Source of the DNA: JBGTKH01 sp041744735
Lineage (GTDB): Bacteria > Planctomycetota > Planctomycetia > Pirellulales > Pirellulaceae
Assembly: GCA_041744735.1 (NCBI GenBank)
Contig: JBGTKH010000034.1
Span: 1-10,580, forward strand
DNA length: 10,580 nucleotides
Reading direction: 5' to 3'
Shown here: positions 1-6,401 of the stretch, piece by piece
Position numbering within the stretch: position 1 is the first letter of the stretch
Layout: the number at the start of each line of letters is the position of its first letter
Made by a program: the position numbers and the translations under genes
The notes under the pieces: generated by a model
The model's input: only the letters and a program-made list of their open reading frames with translations
The model's database searches: none
Told to the model about the DNA's origin: nothing

Positions 1-1
1 T

Positions 2-1324
2 GAAGCCGTCAGTGGACTAGATTCCTTCGACCGTCGCGCGGAACAAATCAAGGGGCTCGGCATGCTGGCGACGAAGGTCACCGCGGCCGGCCAGCCGTTG
101 TGGTATACCGGCAACGCCACGGACCTGCCGCCGCAAATCGAGCGGACGCTCGAGCGCTACGTCGACCAATCGCATGCCAAAACGCTGCTGGTGATGCCGC
201 TGCAAAGACCGGCCGACGACGCCGATTCTGAAGCGGCTCGCGCCGAACATCGAGACACGATCGGGGCACTGATCGTCGAGCAGTTTCAGGATCGAGACAC
301 TGACGCCGCCTTTCGTCAACGAGTCGAGATCGTGGCACAACACAGTGCCGATGCGCTGTCCAACGCACTGGAACACAACAGTCTGTTTTTGCTGCCGCTC
401 TGGAAGACGTTGGGCAAGTCAAAGTGGCTGGTACAGGCCGGAATGCTAGACAAGACGATTGCGCTGGCCGCGCTGGCGGTGGCGTTGCTTGTCGCCGTGA
501 TTGTCGTGCCGGCCAATTTTGAATTGGCCGCCAATGGCACGCTGCGGCCGCAAGTCCGCCGCGAGATCTTTGCCGGTGTGGACGGCGTGTTAGAAGACGT
601 GCCGGTCGAGCACGCCCAAATGGTCGAGCCCGGCCAGGTTTTGGCTCGGCTTCGCAACACCGATCTGGACGTCGACATTACTTCGGTGGTTGGCAAGAAG
701 ACTGCGACGCAGCAGCAGATCTTGTCCATCAAACGAGCGCTGTTGGACAACCCGCGGCTGACACTCGACGAACAGAATCGGCTGGCCGGCGAATTGGCTC
801 AACTGGAAGAAACTGCCGACAGTTTACAGCGGCAGCTCGATCTTTACCGCGAGAAGGAACAGCAACTGGTGATCACTAGCCCGCAGCACGGCCAAGTTGT
901 CACGTGGCAAGTCCGCGATCAATTGCTGCACCGGCCCGTACAGCGCGGACAACTGTTGATGACCGTGGTCGATCCCAGTGGCAAGTGGGAATTGGAACTG
1001 CTCATGCCCGAACGCCGCATGGGCCACATCACGCAAGCGGCGCGCGATCGCAAAGACGATCTGCCGGTGACGTTCATCCTGGCCACGCATCCCGGCCAGC
1101 AATTCAACGGCCGTGTGGTACAGATCGACCGCTCGGCGGACGTGCGCGACGACGAAGGCAACACGGTGCTGATCCGCGTGGCCATCGACAAAAGTCAACT
1201 GCCCGACCTCCGCGACGGCGCGGTGGTAACGGCCCGCGTTCACTGCGGCCGTCGCCCGATCGGCTACGTCTGGTTCCACGACGTGATCGAAACCGTGCAA
1301 GCAAAAATCTTATTCTGGCTCTAG
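2..1324 (+). CDS. GAF-like domain / HlyD-type membrane fusion adaptor, 5'-truncated
   Basis: The reading frame is open from base 2, so the gene begins before the window; the ATG at 62 is internal. The first ~125 visible residues, up to about base 380, resemble the end of a GAF sensor domain (mixed alpha/beta, ending in the helix QRVEIVAQHSADALSNALEH). A single hydrophobic helix follows (about 445-515, LAALAVALLVAVIVV). Next come the first half of a lipoyl-like domain (GVDGVLEDVPVEHAQMVEPG, about 574-640), a coiled-coil hairpin (about 690-860), the second lipoyl half (VITSPQHGQVVTW, about 868-906) and a beta-barrel-like tail. This is the order of HlyD/RND periplasmic adaptors. The helix would anchor it in the inner membrane with GAF in the cytoplasm and the adaptor in the periplasm. 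The stop lies 48 bases before the preferred start of the next adaptor, so the two are probably cotranscribed. The HlyD assignment is firm; the GAF assignment is less so because the domain is cut. Confidence 0.85.
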   Translation, partial: EAVSGLDSFDRRAEQIKGLGMLATKVTAAGQPLWYTGNATDLPPQIERTLERYVDQSHAKTLLVMPLQRPADDADSEAARAEHRDTIGALIVEQFQDRDTDAAFRQRVEIVAQHSADALSNALEHNSLFLLPLWKTLGKSKWLVQAGMLDKTIALAALAVALLVAVIVVPANFELAANGTLRPQVRREIFAGVDGVLEDVPVEHAQMVEPGQVLARLRNTDLDVDITSVVGKKTATQQQILSIKRALLDNPRLTLDEQNRLAGELAQLEETADSLQRQLDLYREKEQQLVITSPQHGQVVTWQVRDQLLHRPVQRGQLLMTVVDPSGKWELELLMPERRMGHITQAARDRKDDLPVTFILATHPGQQFNGRVVQIDRSADVRDDEGNTVLIRVAIDKSQLPDLRDGAVVTARVHCGRRPIGYVWFHDVIETVQAKILFWL

Positions 1325-1372
1325 TCCTGTATGAGTTTGCCCTCCATCATTTTGCAACCCCATCCAATCGCC

Positions 1373-2269
1373 ATGAACATCACCACGATCACGCTACTAA
1401 CCACCCTCGTTCTCAACGGCCCGCTGGCTCGTTCAGAAACTAGCCCTGCGTACGAAGCGGCGCAGGTCAAATACTGCCTCGTCTCGTTAATCGAAGAGGT
1501 GCAAGTGCCTGCACAAGAGGCCGGGCCGCTGGTCACAATGTTAATTAAAGACGGTGCGCTGGTGAAGCATGGCCAGTTGCTGGCGGAGATCGACGACCGT
1601 CAGCCGCAATTGCAAAAGTTCGCGGCTGAGATGGAACGCGATTCGGCCATCGCCCGCGCCAGCGACGACATCGAAGTGAAGTACGCCGTAGCCGCGCTGG
1701 ACGTGGCTGACGCCGAATTGGCACAGAACGAAGAGATCAACCGCCGCTCGCCCGGCTCCGTGCCGGCGACCGAACTGCGGCGACTGCGGCTCACGAAGCG
1801 CCGAGCCGAACTGCAAATCGACAAGAGCCGCCTGGATCTGAAGGTCGCGGCGATGACAGCGAACGTGCAAGAGGCAGCGGTGAAGCTGGCCGAGGAAAAC
1901 ATCCAGCGGCGGCAGATCGCGTCGCCGATCGATGGCATGGTCGTGGCCGTCAATCGGCACGAAGGCGAATGGGTCAGTGCCGGTGAACCCGTCGTGCGCG
2001 TGGTTCGCATGGACCGTTTACGAGTTGAAGGCTTCGTGAGCGCGGCCGAATTCAATCCGGGCGAAGTGGACCGCCAGTCGGTAACGGTCGAAGTCGAACT
2101 GGCCCGCGGCCGCAAAGTCACGTTCAATGGCCAGGTAGTCTTCGTCAGTCCGCAGATCCAAGCCGGCAACAAATACCGCGTGCGCGCCGAAGTCGACAAC
2201 CGCGTCGAACAAAACCAATGGCTCCTCCGCCCCGGCACATCCGCGGAAATGACGATTCATTTGCGCTAG
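1373..2269 (+). CDS. HlyD/RND-type periplasmic adaptor subunit
   Basis: A secreted membrane fusion (adaptor) protein of 298 residues. I chose the ATG at 1373 because it directly precedes a signal-like stretch (MNITTITLLTTLVLNG, then PLARSETS). The upstream in-frame ATG at 1331 is only 6 bases after the previous stop and would add 14 residues in front of the signal. Neither start has a clear ribosome site. After the signal come the first lipoyl half (PAQEAGPLVTMLIKDGALVK), a charged Ala/Glu/Arg-rich alpha-helical hairpin (residues ~65-165), the second lipoyl half (QIASPIDGMVVAVNRHEGEW) and a beta-barrel with a membrane-proximal end (VEGFVSAAEF, then RPGTSAEMTIHLR). Adaptors of this fold bridge an inner-membrane partner to the outer membrane. 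Neither a typical transporter nor a TolC-like channel is in view, so the partner is probably the M50-HlyD protein downstream. Substrate unknown. Confidence 0.85.
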   Translation: MNITTITLLTTLVLNGPLARSETSPAYEAAQVKYCLVSLIEEVQVPAQEAGPLVTMLIKDGALVKHGQLLAEIDDRQPQLQKFAAEMERDSAIARASDDIEVKYAVAALDVADAELAQNEEINRRSPGSVPATELRRLRLTKRRAELQIDKSRLDLKVAAMTANVQEAAVKLAEENIQRRQIASPIDGMVVAVNRHEGEWVSAGEPVVRVVRMDRLRVEGFVSAAEFNPGEVDRQSVTVEVELARGRKVTFNGQVVFVSPQIQAGNKYRVRAEVDNRVEQNQWLLRPGTSAEMTIHLR

Positions 2270-2340
2270 TCTGTGGCCCAATGCATTTAGCACGAGGTTG
2301 TCGTCATTGGTAATGCAGTACTGCCAAGTTTGGTGTTGAA

Positions 2341-2387
2341 GCATCTCACCACCGACCCCGTGTCGATGGAAACATGACTGCAAGCTA
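2341..2387 (+). repeat. Left copy of a ~45-bp inverted element with internal hairpin
   Basis: This segment matches the reverse complement of 2483-2527 at 38 of 45 aligned positions, with a 2-base insertion at 2347-2348. Its core (2349-2369) is an imperfect hairpin, CCACCGAC / GTCGATGG around a CCCGT loop, with one mismatched pair. Weaker similarity seems to extend outward (CCAAGTT at about 2323-2329 and again, inverted, near 2529-2535). I do not recognise the family. It looks like one arm of a decayed palindromic element. Confidence 0.6.
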
Positions 2388-2482
2388 CTCCAACTCCCGG
2401 AAAGAATGTTCTCTCTCCCCTATATCCGCCGCAGCGCCGCGTAAAACAGAAAGGGAAGAGGCAAAGGGTGGTGTAGCCGAAA

Positions 2483-2527
2483 TAGCTTCCAGTCAGCGTT
2501 CCACCGACGCGGGGTCGGTGGAGACGC
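2483..2527 (-). repeat. Right, inverted copy of the ~45-bp element with perfect internal hairpin
   Basis: Inverted partner of 2341-2387. Its core (2501-2521) forms a perfect 8-bp stem, CCACCGAC pairing with GTCGGTGG around GCGGG, so it is the better preserved copy. The flank at 2473-2481 reads GTAGCCGAA, the same nine bases that head the hairpin elements at 6475 and (as ATAGCCGAA) 8840, which hints at a distant relationship. The two copies enclose about 95 bp with no coding capacity, as expected of a non-autonomous, MITE-like or BIME-like relic. Confidence 0.6.
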
Positions 2528-2549
2528 GAACTTGGAACTGCTGTCATTG

Positions 2550-2696
2550 TTAATTCTTATTTCCTGCTTCGTCCTTCGTAATTCGTCCTTCGTAATTCGT
2601 CCTTCGTAATTCGTAATTCGTCCTTCGTCCTTCGTAATTCGTAATTCGTAATTCGTAATTCGTAATTCGTAATTCGTAATTCGTAATTCGTAATTC
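2550..2696. repeat. Heptanucleotide tandem array (GTAATTC / GTCCTTC)
   Basis: Twenty-one 7-bp units in exact register. The first three (2550-2570) are degenerate. The next 18 (2571-2696) are each either GTAATTC (13 copies) or GTCCTTC (5 copies, at 2571, 2585, 2599, 2620 and 2627). The last nine units are all GTAATTC. The plus strand carries TAA in all three frames every 21 bases. The minus strand is open in all three frames and reads NYELRIT repeatedly, which produces spurious ORFs. The homogeneous right end suggests recent slippage or expansion there. The array stops 7 bases before the GTG start of the M50 gene. Confidence 0.95.
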
Positions 2697-2703
2697 ACTT
2701 CCC

Positions 2704-4938
2704 GTGTCTTCTCTCGCCGACAGTCTCGTCTCCAGCACTAGCCGCACATTGCGGTTGCGGATGCGGCCGGACTTAGCGGTGCAACGGCAGACGTTTCAGG
2801 GCCGCAACTACTGGGTCATCAAAGATCCCGTTGCACTGAAGTACTATCGTTTCGAAGAGGAAGAATACGCGCTGCTGGAAATGCTCGACGGCGAGATCAG
2901 CCTCGATGAGATTCAGAGCCGCTTCGACGAGCGATTTGCGCCGCAACGCATCACGCTGCAAGAGCTGCATCAATTCGTCGGCATGCTGTACCGCAGTTCG
3001 CTGGTCGTCTCGGACGCACGTGGACAAGGCCAGCAACTTCGCCAGCGGCGTCAACAAAACGCTCGTCGGCAACTTTGGTCGTCGCTCGGCAACGTGCTGG
3101 CGTTTCGTTTCAAAGGCTTTGATCCGGATCGGTTGCTGGCATGGCTCGACTCGTTGATCGGCTGGCTCTTCTCGAAACCGGCGATCGTTGCGTGTCTGAC
3201 GCTGGCCGTGCTCGCACTGCTGCTGGTCACGGTCGAATTCGACGTGTTCGTGGCAAAGTTGCCCGCGTTTCATGAGTTCTTCGCGGCCAAGAACTGGATC
3301 TGGTTGGCACTCACACTCGCCGTGACCAAGGTCCTTCACGAACTGGGGCACGGACTGGCATGCAAACACGTCGGCGGCGAATGCCACGAGATGGGCGTGA
3401 TGCTGTTGGTGCTCACGCCGTGCCTGTACTGTAATGTGTCGGACAGTTGGATGCTGCCCAGCAAATGGCGGCGAGCAGCCATTGGTGCGGCCGGCATGTA
3501 CGTGGAGATCATGCTCGCGTCGCTGTGCACGTTTCTGTGGTGGTTCAGCCAGCCGGGCCTGTTGAACTATCTGTGCCTGAACGTGATGTTCGTGTGCTCG
3601 GTCAGCACCATCATCTTCAACGCCAACCCGCTGCTGCGATACGACGGCTATTACATTCTGTCCGACCTAATAGAAATCCCCAACTTGCGGCAAAAGGCCA
3701 CGGCGATTCTGCAGCGCAAACTGAGCGCGTGGCTGCTGGGCCTGCGCGAGTCGCGCGATCCGTTCCTGCCGCAGCGGCGACAAATGCTGTTCGCCTTGTA
3801 CTCGCTCGCGGCGGCCGCGTATCGCTGGGTTGTGGCGCTGTCGATCTTGTGGTTCCTGTACCGCGTGTTCGAGCCATACGGTCTGCAAATCATCGGCCAG
3901 ACGATCGCCTTGGCATCGCTGTACGGCTTGGCGATTCATCCGCTGTGGCGACTCGGAAAATTCTTTTACCAACCGGGAAGGATACGTGCCGTGAAAAAGC
4001 CTCGCATGTTGGCCAGCGCTGCGGCGATTGTCGCCGTGCTGCTTGGGATTCTGCTGATCCCGCTGCCGCATCACGTGACGTGTAGCTTGCACGTCCAGCC
4101 GCGCGGCGCCGACGCGGTGTACGTGGATGTCGCGGGGATCGTCGAGCAAATCCACGCGCGGCCCGGGCAGTCCGTGAAAAAGGACCAGCCGCTGCTGACG
4201 CTATCGAACATCGACGTCGAATTGGCGATCGAAGGCATCCGCGGCGAGCGAGCACAACTGGTCTCGCGGTTAGAGAGCCTGCGTCAGCGGGCCTTCGAGG
4301 ATGAGAACGCGGGGCTTGAAATCGCGCAGGTCGAAGAGTCGTTGGCCGCACTGGACCAACTGATCGAAAAGCGCCGCCGCGATTTGAGTCGCTTGACCAT
4401 CGTCGCTCCGGCCGCGGGCGTCGTCGTCCCGCCGCCGTTGGTGCGCCCCGCTGGTTACGACTCGGGCCGTTTGCCCACTTGGTCGGGAACACCGCTGGAA
4501 GCGAAAAACCACGGCGCGTTTCTGTCCGACGGCGTGCTCGTCTGCCAAGTCGGCGACCCGCGCCGGCTGGAAGCCGTGTTGGCCATCGATCAAACGGACA
4601 TCGAATTCGTCCGTGAAGGCCAGACGGTGGAAGTGTTTCTGGAACAACTGCCCGGCCGCACGTTCACCAGCACGATCCGGCAGATTTCGCAGGTCGACAT
4701 GAAAACCACGCCCCGCAACCTATCGAGCAAAGGCGGCGGCGATCTAGCCACCACCGCCGACGCCACCGGCCGCGAGCGCCCGCTCAGCACCACCTATCAA
4801 GCCAACGCCCCGCTAGACGATCCCGCCGGCCAGCTAGTGCTCGCCTCCACCGGCCGCGCTAAAATCCGCATCGGTTACCAAACCGTTGCGACTCGCGTGT
4901 GGCGCTACGTTTGCCACACGTTTAACTTTCAGATGTAG
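2704..4938 (+). CDS. PqqD-like / M50 zinc metalloprotease / HlyD fusion membrane protein
   Basis: A 744-residue inner-membrane protein with three parts. Residues ~35-105 resemble a PqqD-like winged-helix peptide-binding domain (KYYRFEEEEYALLEMLDG). Residues ~155-455 are the membrane part, with about seven hydrophobic segments (near 160, 200, 260, 290, 365, 400, 436). It holds the M50 zinc site HELGH (212-216) and the downstream ligand motif NPLLRYDG (308-315, Asp314), plus a Cys-containing loop TPCLYCNVSDSW (238-249). Residues ~460-744 form a HlyD-like periplasmic arm with two lipoyl halves (AGIVEQIHARPGQSV; IVAPAAGVVV) around a coiled coil. Databases usually call this type a putative peptide zinc metalloprotease. 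It may bind, cleave or conduct a peptide together with the two adaptors upstream; that role is inferred. GTG at 2704 is chosen because TAA at 2677 closes the frame upstream and MRPDL at 2761 seems too late. No ribosome site is visible. The 3' end overlaps the Uma2 gene. Confidence 0.9.
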   Translation: MSSLADSLVSSTSRTLRLRMRPDLAVQRQTFQGRNYWVIKDPVALKYYRFEEEEYALLEMLDGEISLDEIQSRFDERFAPQRITLQELHQFVGMLYRSSLVVSDARGQGQQLRQRRQQNARRQLWSSLGNVLAFRFKGFDPDRLLAWLDSLIGWLFSKPAIVACLTLAVLALLLVTVEFDVFVAKLPAFHEFFAAKNWIWLALTLAVTKVLHELGHGLACKHVGGECHEMGVMLLVLTPCLYCNVSDSWMLPSKWRRAAIGAAGMYVEIMLASLCTFLWWFSQPGLLNYLCLNVMFVCSVSTIIFNANPLLRYDGYYILSDLIEIPNLRQKATAILQRKLSAWLLGLRESRDPFLPQRRQMLFALYSLAAAAYRWVVALSILWFLYRVFEPYGLQIIGQTIALASLYGLAIHPLWRLGKFFYQPGRIRAVKKPRMLASAAAIVAVLLGILLIPLPHHVTCSLHVQPRGADAVYVDVAGIVEQIHARPGQSVKKDQPLLTLSNIDVELAIEGIRGERAQLVSRLESLRQRAFEDENAGLEIAQVEESLAALDQLIEKRRRDLSRLTIVAPAAGVVVPPPLVRPAGYDSGRLPTWSGTPLEAKNHGAFLSDGVLVCQVGDPRRLEAVLAIDQTDIEFVREGQTVEVFLEQLPGRTFTSTIRQISQVDMKTTPRNLSSKGGGDLATTADATGRERPLSTTYQANAPLDDPAGQLVLASTGRAKIRIGYQTVATRVWRYVCHTFNFQM

Positions 4939-5527
4939 ACTCGTCGTCATTCCGTTCGGGAGTGAACTGGACACCGTCGTAGATTTCTGCGAGTGGCAAT
5001 TCGGTGCCGACTTCGCCCAGCGGAAGCACGCTGTCCAACTCGGCGTAGACTTCTCGCACAAAGCCTTGATCGGTGCGGCGGTAGACAGTGACGACAGGAA
5101 TTTCCTGTTCAATCAGCAAGTACGCTGACAGCGAAGGTATCGTCAAGTAAGCGTCTCTCTTCTCTCCTTCATCGGTGCGTCGCGTTTTGCGCGAGAGCAC
5201 TTCCGCGATGAGCGCCGGCTCATCTTGAAAAGAATCGTCTGGAGGGTTGGGCCGGCAGATTACCGACGCGTCGGGATAATAGAATCGCAAGTGAGTTGGC
5301 AGGCGGACCCGGATTTTGGTGTCCGAGTTGTACGGCCGACACCCGCTGCCACGCAGCCGTGCGTGGAGCATGCCAAATACATTTCCAGCAATCAGATTAT
5401 GCACATTCCGCGCCCCGGCCATCGCGTAAATCACGCCGCCGAGATACTCGTGTTTGATGGGCGAGACAAGTTCACCCGCCAAGTAATCCTCAACCGAAAT
5501 GAGTTGACGTTTCAGGACTGCGCTCAT
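4922..5527 (-). CDS. Uma2-family (DUF820) PD-(D/E)XK nuclease-fold protein
   Basis: A soluble 201-residue protein of the Uma2/DUF820 family, common as many paralogues in cyanobacteria and planctomycetes; a restriction-like nuclease fold, cellular role largely unknown. The N-terminus has the family pattern ISVEDYLA...KHEYLGGVIYAMAGA. The PD-(D/E)XK-like core is visible as YYPDASVIC (Asp86), AEVLSRKT (Glu109) and DEGEK (Lys123), then LSAYLLIEQ, so the active site appears intact. ATG at 5527 is chosen because MSAVLKRQLISVEDYL is the normal start of this family. The open frame extends to an ATG at 5611, but the 28 extra residues look noncoding and would directly abut the DUF190 stop. It converges on the M50 gene, and the last 17 bases of the two genes overlap. 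Domesticated endonuclease or transposase relative is the usual suggestion; no partner gene indicates more. Confidence 0.88.
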   Translation of the reverse strand: MSAVLKRQLISVEDYLAGELVSPIKHEYLGGVIYAMAGARNVHNLIAGNVFGMLHARLRGSGCRPYNSDTKIRVRLPTHLRFYYPDASVICRPNPPDDSFQDEPALIAEVLSRKTRRTDEGEKRDAYLTIPSLSAYLLIEQEIPVVTVYRRTDQGFVREVYAELDSVLPLGEVGTELPLAEIYDGVQFTPERNDDESTSES

Positions 5528-5533
5528 ACTGTT

Positions 5534-5562
5534 AGTGTATCCCTGAACCGGACGAGCATCAA
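5534..5562 (-). promoter_or_regulatory. Possible sigma70-like promoter of the Uma2 gene
   Basis: Read on the minus strand, TTGATG (5562-5557) and TACACT (5539-5534) lie 17 bases apart, each matching four of six consensus positions. The -10 box ends 6 bases before the ATG at 5527, and there is no ribosome site in between (AACAGT). If real, the transcript would be leaderless or nearly so. Two 4/6 boxes can occur by chance. Confidence 0.3.
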
Positions 5563-5611
5563 CCGCAATGTGCGCTGCACTCGCTCGCGCGGCACAAGGA
5601 TTGATTTTCAA

Positions 5612-5959
5612 CTAGGTTCGCGACCCTTCCGGCGCGTAGCGCAGCACGCGGACTTTTTCCATGGTGATTAGGCCCTCGCGGACCATTTGGTCGACTTGCG
5701 GTATAACGCGGTCGATGTTCTCTTGGCTGTCGACCACCTCGACCAGCATCGGCAAGTCTTGGCTCAGCCGCAACAGGTGCGTGGTGTGCAGGTGGCTCTT
5801 CGCGCCGAAGCCCACGATTCCACGCAGCACCGTGGCGCCGGCCAGCTTCTCGCGGCGGAATAGTTCGACCAGCGCCTGATATAGCGGTTTGCCGCCGTGT
5901 CGGTCCGCTTCGCCGATGAAGATTCGCATCAGCACTTGTTCGCCGTCGAGAACTCGCAT
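5612..5959 (-). CDS. DUF190 family protein (PII-like), partner of CrcB
   Basis: A 115-residue soluble protein matching DUF190 along its whole length: the opening LRIFIGE-type strand (here VLMRIFIGEADRH), PLYQALVELFRREKLAGATVLRGIVGFG, then a strand LPMLVEVVDSQENIDRVIPQVDQMVREGLITMEKVRV. The family has the ferredoxin-like PII fold and usually forms trimers; its ligand is not settled. DUF190 genes are often found beside crcB, as here: crcB ends 19 bases upstream, and the gap holds a good ribosome site. This suggests a regulatory or accessory role for the fluoride channel, though that role is inferred from neighbourhood. The ATG at 5959 is well supported. Length is normal and nothing looks broken. 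Confidence 0.93.
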   Translation of the reverse strand: MRVLDGEQVLMRIFIGEADRHGGKPLYQALVELFRREKLAGATVLRGIVGFGAKSHLHTTHLLRLSQDLPMLVEVVDSQENIDRVIPQVDQMVREGLITMEKVRVLRYAPEGSRT

Positions 5960-5965
5960 CGCTTA

Positions 5966-5972
5966 CTCCTTT
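5966..5972 (-). promoter_or_regulatory. Shine-Dalgarno site of the DUF190 gene
   Basis: Read on the minus strand the sequence is AAAGGAG followed by TAAGCG and ATG, a near-ideal spacing of 6 bases. It lies in the 19-base gap after the crcB stop, supporting translation of both genes from one message. Confidence 0.8.
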
Positions 5973-5978
5973 GTTCGA

Positions 5979-6401
5979 TCACACTCCGCCCACGATCGCC
6001 CGCGCTGCCGCGATTCCGCCCCACACAGCCAGCAGACCGAGCAACATGTTGGCCGCGATGTTACCGAGCGCCGTGTGCCACTGGCCGTCTTCCAAATAGC
6101 CGAACGTTTCGTAGCCGAACGTCGAGAAGGTGGTCAGCGCACCTAGAAACCCAATGGCCAGCGCCGAACGTGCCGCGGGTGAAATGGCGTCGGTGGCCAG
6201 GCTCACGTGCATCAACAGGCCGAGCAGAAAACAGCCGGCTACGTTCACCGTCAGCGTGCCGTACGGAAACGCGGCCCCCAGCAGCTTGTGCATCCAGCCG
6301 CTCACCGCATACCGAGCGATCGCTCCCGCGGCGCCGCAAATCGCGATCAACACCAAATTCCAAACGGCCGGCAGGATCGTTGACCAAGTAGCCTTGTCCA
6401 C
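5979..6401 (-). CDS. crcB: CrcB/Fluc fluoride ion channel
   Basis: A 140-residue, four-helix membrane protein of the CrcB/Fluc family, which exports fluoride as a dual-topology dimer across the inner membrane. Diagnostic motifs are all present: GAIARY (26-31) at the first helix, YGTLTVN (47-53) with the helix-2 Asn53, and GFLGALTTFSTF (84-95) with the Thr/Phe/Ser track that lines the pore in helix 3. A fourth hydrophobic helix (NIAANMLLGLLAVWGGIAAA) closes the protein. The start is GTG at 6401; no in-frame ATG lies before the first helix, and only a weak TGGAAA-like ribosome site precedes it. DUF190 follows 19 bases downstream. I looked for a fluoride riboswitch in the leader (6402-6473) and did not see one. 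A single full-length subunit fits the usual homodimeric channel. Confidence 0.95.
   Translation of the reverse strand: MDKATWSTILPAVWNLVLIAICGAAGAIARYAVSGWMHKLLGAAFPYGTLTVNVAGCFLLGLLMHVSLATDAISPAARSALAIGFLGALTTFSTFGYETFGYLEDGQWHTALGNIAANMLLGLLAVWGGIAAARAIVGGV

Larger units (their letters stand above)
2270..2703. other. Repeat-filled intergenic gap inside the adaptor/protease cassette
   Basis: A 434-base stretch without a believable gene between the periplasmic adaptor and the M50 protease. From left to right it holds about 70 bases of unrecognised sequence, a ~47-bp element (2341-2387), about 95 bases of spacer with a purine-rich patch (around 2446-2468), an inverted copy of the element (2483-2527), about 22 bases of spacer, and a heptanucleotide array (2550-2696). 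Open frames on the minus strand (for example 2420-2698 and 2550-2747) translate the array into a repeating seven-residue pattern (NYELRIT); they are by-products of a 7-bp period that has no stop on that strand. I see no convincing promoter or terminator. Confidence 0.8.

Noticed and set aside
1331..1372. Upstream start of the periplasmic adaptor at 1331
   Set aside because: It would place 14 extra residues before the signal-like segment. It cannot be fully excluded because neither start has a ribosome site.
2550..2696. CRISPR array
   Set aside because: The unit is 7 bp with no spacers and no cas genes are nearby; it is a simple tandem repeat.
2420..2747. Minus-strand ORFs with a repeating NYELRIT pattern
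   Set aside because: They are by-products of the heptanucleotide array, which is open in all three minus-strand frames. They have no ribosome site and no non-repetitive conserved domain.
3447..4085. Overlapping plus-strand ORF inside the M50 gene
   Set aside because: It is a shadow frame of the protease gene, with Arg/Ala/Val-rich low-complexity composition and no domain.
5528..5611. N-terminal extension of the Uma2 protein to the ATG at 5611
   Set aside because: The extra 28 residues do not resemble the family, which normally begins at the MSAVLKR-type start (5527); a promoter-like pair lies inside the extension.
5225..5671. Plus-strand ORF opposite the Uma2 and DUF190 genes
   Set aside because: It spans two real genes on the other strand and shows no recognisable domain.
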